From NCBI GenBank assembly GCA_026395475.1, contig JAPLYQ010000025.1, positions 1-9,771 on the forward strand: 9,771 bases of DNA, written 5' to 3'. Numbering within the stretch: the first letter of the stretch is position 1; each line of letters starts with the position of its first letter. The notes beneath the pieces are model-generated. The model was given only the letters and a program-made list of their open reading frames with translations. It did not search any database and had not been told where the DNA came from. The stretch is from Candidatus Roizmanbacteria bacterium (GTDB taxonomy: Bacteria > Patescibacteriota > Microgenomatia > UBA1406 > GWC2-37-13). Shown piece by piece: positions 1-7,346 of this stretch. Position numbers and translations under genes: made by a program.

Positions 1-1260
1 ATCTCTTAAATCTACATATTTTGATTTTTTAAGAGCTTCAAGTACTTTCTCACGAGCTTGTTCAATAAAGAGTCCCTTTAATAGTGGACTTCCGTTAGCA
101 TCAATTGCTTGTAATAATTCTGTATATTGTGATTGAATAGCACTAGCTATTGAAACAACATTTTCTCCACTAACCATTGTCTCAAGTCCTTGAGATCCAT
201 GACTTGGATCGGCCAATAAATCAAGAAGTGGGGACAATTCTTCCCTTATACCATCAATACATGCTTTGTTTGGATCGCTTGTCGTTCCACCTTCTACCAG
301 AGCGGCTTTTGTCATGACGCGTGTTCGAAAGATAGCATAATCACGATTTACAACGATTGCTGAAGCTTGAACATATGCTTTTTGAAGGGCTGCTGCGAGA
401 TGAGGATTTTTTGCTTCTTTAAATGCAGCTGGAAAAACCTCTCGAGCTTCCACGAGAAGTTTTGCTTTTGTTTCAATTGGTTGAGTTAAAAATTGTTGGC
501 TCCCAACAAAATTTTCCCATTCTGTTTCAAAGATATGTTTTCCATTCGCATCAGTAAGATACTTCCCGAATGTGCCATTGACTCCAAAAGTTCCGTGAGC
601 CAAGTCGGTAGAAAACATACTCACGATGCCTGAAGGTGCATTTGCACCATCGACTGTTGTTTTTGGATTTGGAACATTCACGTCCGCACCAGTTGAAGAA
701 ATTCTTTGAGAATAATCAGCATGTATTTGATTCCATCCACCCTTCAATGAATCTGAGGTGACGAGTTTGCGATAGATTTGTCCATAAGCTGCTCTCATCT
801 TTTCAGTCAGTTCTGTATTAGGAGAAGATTGTATGGAATGAGCATTCATTCGCGCAAGAATAGTATTCATACCGGTGAGGGTAAAGTCAGCAGCATACGC
901 ATCCATCTCACTAGATTTAAAATGTGAGGCAATTACATCAAACCATGCATTTATGAGAGGACTCATATCTGTCATTTGGCCTTTACCTGTAATGACACTT
1001 TTTAGATTGCGATCAACTCTACCCCAAAATAAATCTGGATTAAAAACGGAGCTATGCCCTATCATCTCACCTGCAACTGTTGCAACTCCACCTAGTGTGC
1101 CTGTTAATTCACCAATAACGGGGACTCGTGGTAAGCCTTCAAGTGTAAGAAAGTTTGCTCCGTTAATGAGATGACCCATTAATCTATTGCCAAATGGGTT
1201 AGACCTTCTCAACATGGTAACTGGTCTCTGAGTTTCAAGCCCACCTTTTTCTATGTACAT
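1..1260 (-). CDS. Unrecognised large protein, C-terminus beyond window
   Basis: An open frame of 420 codons runs from an ATG at 1260 to the left edge without a stop, so the C-terminus is missing. I recognise no family. The N-terminus (MYIEKGGLETQRP) is polar and has no signal peptide. Residues about 37-66 are glycine-rich and mildly hydrophobic (VPVIGELTGTLGGVATVAG) and might contact a membrane, but this is too weak to call a transmembrane helix. The rest looks soluble and mostly helical, with one cysteine near residue 334. The start is fixed by a near-consensus promoter whose predicted transcription start lies about 5 bases upstream, which leaves no room for a ribosome binding site. A second in-frame ATG at residue 16 is less likely for that reason. 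It follows the 842-residue protein gene on the same strand after 117 bases and shares its promoter style, so joint expression is inferred. The gene call is firm; the function is unknown. Confidence 0.85.
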   Translation of the reverse strand, partial: MYIEKGGLETQRPVTMLRRSNPFGNRLMGHLINGANFLTLEGLPRVPVIGELTGTLGGVATVAGEMIGHSSVFNPDLFWGRVDRNLKSVITGKGQMTDMSPLINAWFDVIASHFKSSEMDAYAADFTLTGMNTILARMNAHSIQSSPNTELTEKMRAAYGQIYRKLVTSDSLKGGWNQIHADYSQRISSTGADVNVPNPKTTVDGANAPSGIVSMFSTDLAHGTFGVNGTFGKYLTDANGKHIFETEWENFVGSQQFLTQPIETKAKLLVEAREVFPAAFKEAKNPHLAAALQKAYVQASAIVVNRDYAIFRTRVMTKAALVEGGTTSDPNKACIDGIREELSPLLDLLADPSHGSQGLETMVSGENVVSIASAIQSQYTELLQAIDANGSPLLKGLFIEQAREKVLEALKKSKYVDLRD

Positions 1261-1271
1261 ATGTGAGGCGC

Positions 1272-1300
1272 ATTATAGCATATAATTATAGGGTTTGCAA
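1272..1300 (-). promoter_or_regulatory. Extended -10 sigma70-type promoter, near-leaderless
   Basis: On the minus strand, TTGCAA (1295-1300) and TATAAT (1272-1277) are separated by exactly 17 bases, and TGC directly precedes the -10 box (extended -10, TGn). Standard spacing puts transcription start near base 1265, about 5 bases before the ATG at 1260. The 11 bases between the -10 box and ATG are GCGCCTCACAT, G+C-rich in an A+T-rich gap and without any Shine-Dalgarno match. It closely resembles the promoter at 3916-3944. The promoter is read directly from the sequence; the start site is inferred from spacing. Confidence 0.85.
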
Positions 1301-1377
1301 ATATCTGGAATATCCATTATTTACGCTCCTTATAAAATACTATATAACTAATAAATTAATAATTTTCATACATCAAT

Positions 1378-3906
1378 TTACGACTTATAAACTAATACTC
1401 TCTGTTTCATAATTTCTCGGACCGCTTCTCTTCCCACTTCTTTACCAACATGTAACTCTTTTTTTAACCAATCCTTGACATCTAAATACTCCTTTAATCC
1501 TGTATTAAGTAAATGAGCGCAAAAAATGGCAAGTAAATTTTCACGAGTAATATTCGTGTTCGTGATATTTATTTGTTTCCATAGCCATGATTTTTCACTT
1601 AATTCTCCAAGTAAATAGCGTGCAAGTTGAGGCATTTCTCCGTACAGAACAGAATGTGACAGGTGAGTTGGTTCAGTAGTTTGTTTGCGATATACATTTT
1701 CACCTATATATACGCTTAAATCTTTGAGCCATATATCACGTATTACTTCTCCCCATTCCTTATCTACTGCAACCTGCATTTTTCTAATTTCAGATTGCTC
1801 TTTTGGAAGACGTGTCATAGTCTCGTTAAATTTTTCTTCTTCCCGTTGTTTTTTTCCTCTCCCTTTTACTGTTTCAAGAAAGGTTCCAGCATCAAATATG
1901 GGCTTAGTTACCACATCTCTATTTTCAACTCGGGTTGATCTGTGTGCAAGAACAATAACATCTTGTTTTCTCCTCCAAATTTCACGTATGTAATCTTTAG
2001 CCCAGTCTGGAATGTCTTCTATCAATCGCATATCGTTCCCTTTTATTCGTTCTTTTAATACGGTAAAAATGGGATTTACAGAACCATCAAGAAACATCTT
2101 CATCCAATCTCCATATCCCGCTACTTCCCAATTTGAACTGGAAGTTCCATTCATAATCACAAATTTATCGCTTGATGCTTTTTCTGCAAGTATTGTCATT
2201 GCGTCAGTTAAATTTCCCTCACGTGCATGTTCTGCAGCTCGCTTTAAACCTGCCCCCATCATACCGGCAACCCCAAGTCCGAGTACACCAAGTCCTGCAA
2301 GACCACCCATATTAACCGCAAGTTCTGCTGTACTTGGAATATGTGGTCTTTCTGGCGCTTCTTGAATCGCACTTAATGAATATACATCAAGCTGTTTTGG
2401 AAGAGTTGCCCCATTTGATTCAGTTGGAAAAAGAGTAAGTTTGTCAATAATACCTGCTTGCCCCAATACTGGTCCATAGGGCAACGCACATGACGCATCC
2501 CATGTTTGTTTTGCAGGCGCGGTTACTACACATTCAAAATCTCCACTTTTAAAAAATTCCATAATCTGGTGAACCCAGTTCCCTTCAGAAAATGGAGCAT
2601 TTTGATGGCCAGAAAGTTTAATATTTGCAATACTTTCTGTTGTATCGTCACCGGATGTGATATGTAGACTTAACGTTTTTCCTGCCAAAGTATTTAAGTA
2701 AACTTTAACCGCTTCAAGTGGATTATATGGAGGTTGTTTAACAGTATAAGTTGAAGTTCGTTGTGCAGGATCGGAAACAACCACAGACAAATCTTGCCCA
2801 CCTACTCCAAGTAAGGCATTTCCTGATGGTAAATCTGCTGTTTGCCCGTTAGGAATGGAAATGCCATTTACCATACAGGGGGCATTTAGAACAACTTTCT
2901 GACATGTTACGTTATCAAGAATAACTTTTCCTTCACGAATAAAAACTCCTCCGACAAGTATTTGTGGATTCCCTTCTGGGCCAAAAGTTGGAGCTACAAA
3001 TTGCGTTTGTGTCACAAATCCATGACTTTCAGCTGATATAGTTGTTTGCTGCCCGTCTCCCCCTCTGACCGCAACATTTATACGTTGATCGACACCACCC
3101 ACGCTTCCTGCTGGTCCACTTAAATCTGTTGATATATTTGCGGCAGAATCACATGCAAAAGGAACTTGATATCCATTTCCTCCTGCGTTCAACTGCATAT
3201 CGCCCTTAACTCCACATTGTGCACCTATTGCCAAGTTAATTGAAGTTACATTTCCATGACCATCATTTACTGTCCCGTTTGCAGTATGAGAAGCATCATT
3301 AATTGTGGCAGCAAACTTACCATCTTGAATTGGTACTGTTTGCCCTTCGACATTTATTGATCCTCCACCATTACATGTGCCTAGCGCTTTTTTTCCTTCA
3401 TATCCTGTTTGTGTGCAATCAGTTGGTTTTGTATCAACTTCTGCACTTCCTTGTGCTATGCCAGCTACCACACATGACCCGTCACTTCCAACCGCTTGAA
3501 CTTTTGCAGTTACAGAGATCATACCCTCTACACCTTCACGCGGGGTAAGTGTAAAAGTGAATCCACTGCCAGGATCAAATCCTACTGAAACCGTTGCAAG
3601 CTGTGAATTGGAAATATCAATTTGTGGAGGACATTTTACTAAATTTATTGCGTCAGTTTGATTTGCAAACTGCGTAGGTACTGCAATATTCTGTGTAAAA
3701 GTATCTAAAACATAAGGAGGAAGTGTTAATTCGTATTGTTGAGGAGGAGTGTTATTTGCAGCACAACCGGTAAGAATAGCCTCTGCAATGGCACCAACAG
3801 CAAGATAACTGAGCCTTTTAGGCGTCAAAATATCAGAGACGGTCTGTCTCTCCAATTGTCGGTGCGCTCTTTTTCTTTCAGCGCGTAAATGAGATTCCTT
3901 ACCCAT
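1378..3906 (-). CDS. Membrane-anchored Cys-rich surface protein, unknown function
   Basis: 842 residues, family not recognised. Visible layout: a strongly basic N-terminus (1-31); a hydrophobic stretch (32-45) ending in a lipobox-like LTGC with Cys48, so either a lipoprotein signal or an uncleaved anchor; an outer region (49-525) rich in G, T, N and beta-type sequence; a glycine-rich transmembrane helix (about 529-553) followed by KR; and a charged, mainly helical C-terminal region of about 285 residues, predicted cytoplasmic by the positive-inside rule. The outer region has ten cysteines (92, 145, 164, 178, 231, 252, 335, 344, 459, 473), an even number that suits disulfides, while the C-terminal region has only Cys796. 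Two stretches beginning at Cys178 and Cys344 share a C-x(3)-G-x(5)-GQT-x(5)-G pattern, so repeated beta domains are likely. The 31-residue n-region is long for a lipoprotein. The ATG is supported by a promoter whose start site lies about 3 bases upstream. I see no enzymatic motif; a receptor or envelope structural protein are both possible. Confidence 0.85.
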   Translation of the reverse strand: MGKESHLRAERKRAHRQLERQTVSDILTPKRLSYLAVGAIAEAILTGCAANNTPPQQYELTLPPYVLDTFTQNIAVPTQFANQTDAINLVKCPPQIDISNSQLATVSVGFDPGSGFTFTLTPREGVEGMISVTAKVQAVGSDGSCVVAGIAQGSAEVDTKPTDCTQTGYEGKKALGTCNGGGSINVEGQTVPIQDGKFAATINDASHTANGTVNDGHGNVTSINLAIGAQCGVKGDMQLNAGGNGYQVPFACDSAANISTDLSGPAGSVGGVDQRINVAVRGGDGQQTTISAESHGFVTQTQFVAPTFGPEGNPQILVGGVFIREGKVILDNVTCQKVVLNAPCMVNGISIPNGQTADLPSGNALLGVGGQDLSVVVSDPAQRTSTYTVKQPPYNPLEAVKVYLNTLAGKTLSLHITSGDDTTESIANIKLSGHQNAPFSEGNWVHQIMEFFKSGDFECVVTAPAKQTWDASCALPYGPVLGQAGIIDKLTLFPTESNGATLPKQLDVYSLSAIQEAPERPHIPSTAELAVNMGGLAGLGVLGLGVAGMMGAGLKRAAEHAREGNLTDAMTILAEKASSDKFVIMNGTSSSNWEVAGYGDWMKMFLDGSVNPIFTVLKERIKGNDMRLIEDIPDWAKDYIREIWRRKQDVIVLAHRSTRVENRDVVTKPIFDAGTFLETVKGRGKKQREEEKFNETMTRLPKEQSEIRKMQVAVDKEWGEVIRDIWLKDLSVYIGENVYRKQTTEPTHLSHSVLYGEMPQLARYLLGELSEKSWLWKQINITNTNITRENLLAIFCAHLLNTGLKEYLDVKDWLKKELHVGKEVGREAVREIMKQRVLVYKS

Positions 3907-3915
3907 TGTGGGCGA

Positions 3916-3944
3916 ATTATATCATAAACTATAGGTTTTATCAA
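3916..3944 (-). promoter_or_regulatory. Extended -10 sigma70-type promoter, near-leaderless
   Basis: On the minus strand, TTGATA (3939-3944) and a perfect TATAAT (3916-3921) are 17 bases apart, with TGA just before the -10 box (extended -10). Transcription should start near 3909, only about 3 bases before the ATG at 3906. The bases between the -10 box and ATG are TCGCCCACA, with no ribosome binding site. Compare 1272-1300: the core boxes, the spacing and the CGCC(T)CACA string all recur. Confidence 0.87.
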
Positions 3945-3974
3945 GAAGTTACCCTCATTATATATGTAGATTGG

Positions 3975-3991
3975 TATATTAGACTAATATA
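3975..3991. promoter_or_regulatory. Perfect 17-bp palindrome, possible operator
   Basis: TATATTAG and CTAATATA form 8-base arms around a single central A. The palindrome lies 30 bases upstream of the -35 box of the promoter at 3916-3944, roughly -66 to -82 from the predicted start, a position that suits a dimeric activator or repressor. It is A+T-rich with no T-run after it, so it is a poor terminator for the ATPase gene that ends at 4052. No second copy was noticed in the window. The operator role is inferred. Confidence 0.35.
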
Positions 3992-4051
3992 GCTCATATC
4001 TTCTTTTTATGTATTTGCTATAAGTTTTCCTTAAATACGTATCAATGTATA

Positions 4052-6568
4052 TTATATATGTATAATCTTCTTTACCCCCCGAATACCAAGAAGAATACAT
4101 GCTGAAAGGAGAATAAATGTGCCAAATTGCAGATAGGAGGCGGAGGCAATATTAAATACCTTTGAAATGGCAGGAATTCGAACAATAATAAACTGTGTGA
4201 TAAAGGGGAACAAAAATGAGGCTAAAAATACAGGGGAAATGAGTGTTTTGAGGTGGGTATGCAAATGCCTGTGGCTCAGCCATAAATCTACATATATGAA
4301 TGACTGCACGAGGGTAAGTACTGAGAAAACTGCCGCTTGAGCCAAACCTGTTGATATTCTGAGGTAAAACCAGTAGGAGAAGAGCGTAATCACACTTGTA
4401 ACAATCCCCACGAGGAGAATATATAATTGTTCCTTTTTTTTCAATAATTCAAGCTCTTTTTGAGGCTTTTCGGCCATAAGATGGGTAGTCCGTGGTGAAA
4501 ACGCAAGAGAGAGTGCAGGCACACCATCTGTGACTAAATTGATATAAAGAAGTTGTATGGGGAACAAGATATGGTTAAACCCAAGGAGCATACCACCAAT
4601 AAGCGTCACAGCCTCAGAAATATTACAGGAAAGAAGGTATTGAATGGCGTTTTTGAGGTTTTTGATGATATTTCTTCCCTCCTCTACTGCAACCACGATT
4701 GAGGCAAAGTTGTCGTCGGTAATTACCATATCGGCTGTTTCTCTTGCAACATCTGTGCCTACCAGACCCATGGCAATACCAACGTCCGCCTGTTTTAGTG
4801 CTATTGCATCATTTACCCCATCTCCGGTAACCGCAACCACTTCTCCTAGCCTCTGATAGAGTGAGACAATCCTATGTTTATGGAATGGGGTCGTTCGTGC
4901 AAAAATGGATGTTTTTGGTAAGAGCGCCATGAGTTCTTCATCTGAATAATCCTCTAACTGTTTGCCGGTGATAATATCATCCCCTTCCTTCATGATTCCT
5001 GAAGAAACACCTATAGCCTCAGCGGTACGTTCGTTATCTCCTGTAATCATAATAATACGAATTCCTGCTTGTTGAGCACGCTCAACTGCCTCTTTCACTT
5101 CAGGACGAGGAGCATCATGAATGGCGACCATACCTAAGAAGGTTGAACCGGTTAAATTGGTTAAAGTTGTCTCATTCTCTTTATAGGAAAATGCCAGTAC
5201 CCGAAGGCCTTTGCGCGCCCATCTATCCATTTGATCTTCAATTTTTTTCCGTTCTTCCGAAGTAAGGGGATATGTCTGTGTTCCTTTTTGTACAGAAGTT
5301 GTAATTTCAAGAATGGATTCTGGGGCACCTTTAGTGTAAATTGTTTTCCCTTTCTCCTCTTCACCTTCAATTAATATACTCATTCTTTTTGTTACACTAT
5401 CAAACGCCAATTCTTCAATAATTGGATATTTTTTTCGCACATCTTCAATAACGAGCCCAAGTTCTTTTGCGATAAACAGGAGTGCTCCTTCTGTTGGATC
5501 CCCTAAAACATCATAACTTCCATGATTGTGTTTATATACAAGTGAGGCAGTTGAACATAAAATACCATTTTGAATAAGGTGCATGAAAGGATGGTTCTCC
5601 ATGTGCGGCATTTCCTCAACATAAATATGATCATCAACGAATACTTCTTTTACTTTCATTTTATTTGTAGTAAGTGTTCCTGTTTTATCGGTTGCAATAA
5701 GGGTAATACTTCCTAAGGCTTCAATTGCAGACAATCTTCTCACGATCGACTTTTTTTTACTCATCTCATTCACTCCAATTGCGAGAGTTATTGTCATAAC
5801 AGCAGGAAGTCCCTCAGGAACAACGGCTACCGCAAGTGATATTGCAAGAAGAAATGTCGGGAAATATGCTTCTCCTCTCATAATTGAGATAATAAAAACG
5901 AGCGCTGCAGATGCAATTCCGACAATACCAATTGTTCTCGTGAGTTGTTTTAATTTTATTTGAAGTGGTGTTTCCGTATCCTCTATGGTGGACAAATTAT
6001 GTGCGATTTGTCCGAATTTTGTCTGCATTCCTGTGTGAACAATTTGAATAATGCCTCTTCCTTTTGAAACAATAGTTCCTGAAAATACTTCATCTCCCTT
6101 TTGTTTGTTGACGGGAAGTGATTCTCCTGTTAGAACCGACTCGTTTAACTCAATATTTCTACTTTCCAGTAACACTCCGTCTGCGGCAATTTTTACCCCT
6201 TCTTCGATTAAACATATATCCCCCGGAACTACCATATTACTAGTAATTTCTTGTTCAGCACCATCCCGAATTACGCGTACTTTCGCAACTGATATTTTCT
6301 TTAATGCTGCAATGGACTCCTCGGCTTTTGCCTCCTGATAAATGCCAAAAAGCGCATTTAAAACAACGATTGCAATGATTAAAACCCCGTCCACTGGCTC
6401 ACCTATAATAAAGGAAAGTCCAGCTGCCCCAAGGAGAAGAAGTGTGAGAAAGTTATTAAATTGTTCAATAAATTTTTCAATAAATGTCTTTTTCTTTCCC
6501 TCTGACAATATATTTTGTCCATATTCAGCTAGATATTGTTCTGCTTGTTGCGAAGTCAGTCCTTGCAT
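4052..6568 (-). CDS. P2-type cation ATPase, probably Ca2+-transporting
   Basis: 838 residues. This is an ATP-driven cation pump of the SERCA/PMCA-like (P2) group, in the cytoplasmic membrane, most likely exporting Ca2+ (Mn2+ possible). Visible motifs: the N-terminal cation-ATPase segment (GLTSQQAEQYLAEYGQN, 3-19); TGES in the actuator domain (147-150); PEGLP in the fourth membrane helix (251-255); the phosphorylated Asp294 in DKTGTLT; KGAPE in the nucleotide-binding domain (413-417); MITGD (507-511); and TGDGVND (581-587). Ion-site residues expected for Ca2+ pumps are present: Glu252; Asn649 and Glu652 (CNISEAV); Asn677, Thr680 and Asp681 (NLVTDG). The acidic residue of the eighth helix (SERCA Glu908) seems replaced near LTLVQSF, by alignment from memory, so one ion per cycle is possible. 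It is somewhat shorter than typical bacterial relatives (about 880-900) but has no missing motif. The start suits the family and has no Shine-Dalgarno sequence. Confidence 0.96.
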   Translation of the reverse strand: MQGLTSQQAEQYLAEYGQNILSEGKKKTFIEKFIEQFNNFLTLLLLGAAGLSFIIGEPVDGVLIIAIVVLNALFGIYQEAKAEESIAALKKISVAKVRVIRDGAEQEITSNMVVPGDICLIEEGVKIAADGVLLESRNIELNESVLTGESLPVNKQKGDEVFSGTIVSKGRGIIQIVHTGMQTKFGQIAHNLSTIEDTETPLQIKLKQLTRTIGIVGIASAALVFIISIMRGEAYFPTFLLAISLAVAVVPEGLPAVMTITLAIGVNEMSKKKSIVRRLSAIEALGSITLIATDKTGTLTTNKMKVKEVFVDDHIYVEEMPHMENHPFMHLIQNGILCSTASLVYKHNHGSYDVLGDPTEGALLFIAKELGLVIEDVRKKYPIIEELAFDSVTKRMSILIEGEEEKGKTIYTKGAPESILEITTSVQKGTQTYPLTSEERKKIEDQMDRWARKGLRVLAFSYKENETTLTNLTGSTFLGMVAIHDAPRPEVKEAVERAQQAGIRIIMITGDNERTAEAIGVSSGIMKEGDDIITGKQLEDYSDEELMALLPKTSIFARTTPFHKHRIVSLYQRLGEVVAVTGDGVNDAIALKQADVGIAMGLVGTDVARETADMVITDDNFASIVVAVEEGRNIIKNLKNAIQYLLSCNISEAVTLIGGMLLGFNHILFPIQLLYINLVTDGVPALSLAFSPRTTHLMAEKPQKELELLKKKEQLYILLVGIVTSVITLFSYWFYLRISTGLAQAAVFSVLTLVQSFIYVDLWLSHRHLHTHLKTLISPVFLASFLFPFITQFIIVRIPAISKVFNIASASYLQFGTFILLSACILLGIRGVKKIIHI

Positions 6569-6581
6569 GTCTTATATTATT

Positions 6582-6683
6582 TAAATTAAAAATTAAAATG
6601 CAAATATCAAAATGACAAATGAAAAATCAAATATGTAAACTTTACCGTGTAATTTTGATTTTTAATTTTTGATATTTAATTTA
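6582..6683. repeat. A/T-only imperfect inverted repeat between genes
   Basis: The gap between the HEPN gene and the ATPase gene is built of short words (AATTAAAA, AAATATCAAA, AAAAATCAAA). Outer arms starting TAAATTAAA (6582 onward) and ending TTTAATTTA (to 6683) are complementary but imperfect. Inside are a perfect 10-bp pair, AAAAATCAAA (6622-6631) with TTTGATTTTT (6654-6663), and a central GTAAA-C-TTTAC palindrome (6635-6645). The right arm overlaps the last codons of the HEPN gene. It lacks the G+C stem of an intrinsic terminator. It may be a dispersed A/T repeat of the genome. Confidence 0.5.
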
Positions 6684-7224
6684 TACTAAGTGCCTTAAGT
6701 TTGTGCATAACCTTCATTTGTCCTAACGATTCGTATGCAAATTCCATTGTTTCCAAAATATTCCCTATCGTTCTATTGGCTTCATCGAATGTAACTGCAC
6801 GAACATTGTGTGGAAAATAATGAAATATTTCGTTCCTTCCTAACTTCCATGTTTTCCAAATGGTTTCTGCCAATTCTCTTGACCCATTGACACGAATTTT
6901 TTCATACAATGACTTTTCTCCCAACTTTGAAATTAAATGAGGAGATAGAAGTTTCCCTAAACGAAGATGGTCGGAGATGTAATCAAGATGAGACATAAAT
7001 CCAACATCTTTAAATAATTGCTTGAGGAATCCCTCATATGACTTTGCAAAGGGAAAAATGAGAAATGAATAGTCTTTAAAGCGATAGGCATGATCTTTAA
7101 TAACCTCATTCATGAGGTATTGACCTTCATCAATCAGATCTTTTTGCGTCTGTGAAAGATACTCCCAGAGCTGTCCTTTTGTTGATCTATTCGCAGGTTG
7201 AAGTTGTGGCTGCTGTAGCTGCAT
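6676..7224 (-). CDS. HEPN-fold protein, probable RnlA-like ribonuclease domain
   Basis: 182 residues. After a glutamine-rich start (1-20) the protein is almost all helix. The key motif is RNEIFH at 130-135, which fits the HEPN RNase motif R-x4-H with a polar residue after Arg. Glu64 in an earlier helix (KSYEGFLKQLF) sits about 66 residues before Arg130. In RnlA (RNase LS toxin) the catalytic Glu, Arg and His are arranged similarly, as I recall, and the sequence around them (FPFAKSYEGFLK, RNEIFHYFP, FDEA) looks like the RnlA C-terminal domain. RnlA is longer and has extra N-terminal domains that are missing here. HEPN proteins usually cut RNA and are often toxins, but no antitoxin such as RnlB lies next to it: its neighbours are the ATPase gene and a divergent metabolic gene. 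A weak -10 box TATATT (7231-7236) sits 6 bases before ATG and would give a fully leaderless message. Fold fairly likely; RNase activity inferred. Confidence 0.8.
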   Translation of the reverse strand: MQLQQPQLQPANRSTKGQLWEYLSQTQKDLIDEGQYLMNEVIKDHAYRFKDYSFLIFPFAKSYEGFLKQLFKDVGFMSHLDYISDHLRLGKLLSPHLISKLGEKSLYEKIRVNGSRELAETIWKTWKLGRNEIFHYFPHNVRAVTFDEANRTIGNILETMEFAYESLGQMKVMHKLKALSIN

Positions 7225-7270
7225 GTATTAAATATACAGTACAGAAGGATACAAATAAATGGGAAATTCT

Positions 7271-7318
7271 CAATTATAAATTGAAAATTTGAAATCAATT
7301 TTAAAAATGAGATAATTG
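7271..7318. repeat. Nested A/T inverted repeat in divergent gap
   Basis: CAATTAT (7271-7277) pairs with ATAATTG (7312-7318), and inside it AAATTG (7278-7283) pairs with CAATTT (7296-7301). The repeat lies in the 122-base gap between the divergent HEPN gene (start 7224) and HAD-APH gene (start 7347), where both promoters must be. It could be a regulator site or part of the same A/T repeat style seen at 6582-6683. Low sequence complexity makes chance pairing easy. Confidence 0.35.
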
Positions 7319-7346
7319 ATAGAAATAATAAAAAATCTCAATCTAT

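Noticed and set aside
875..2365. Several plus-strand open frames of about 100 codons at 875-1174, 1685-1993 and 2012-2365
   Set aside because: They are antisense to long coding genes, have no recognisable motif, and their composition is that of reversed coding sequence.
3945..4051. Intrinsic terminator after the ATPase gene
   Set aside because: The only good pairing is the A/T palindrome at 3975-3991, with no G+C stem and no T-run.
5161..5370. A 69-codon lysine/arginine-rich open frame on the minus strand
   Set aside because: It lies in another frame inside the well-supported ATPase gene and its composition is explained by that overlap.
6569..7346. CRISPR array or toxin-antitoxin pair near the HEPN gene
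   Set aside because: The repeats are A/T words without regular spacing or unique spacers, and no second small gene is present.
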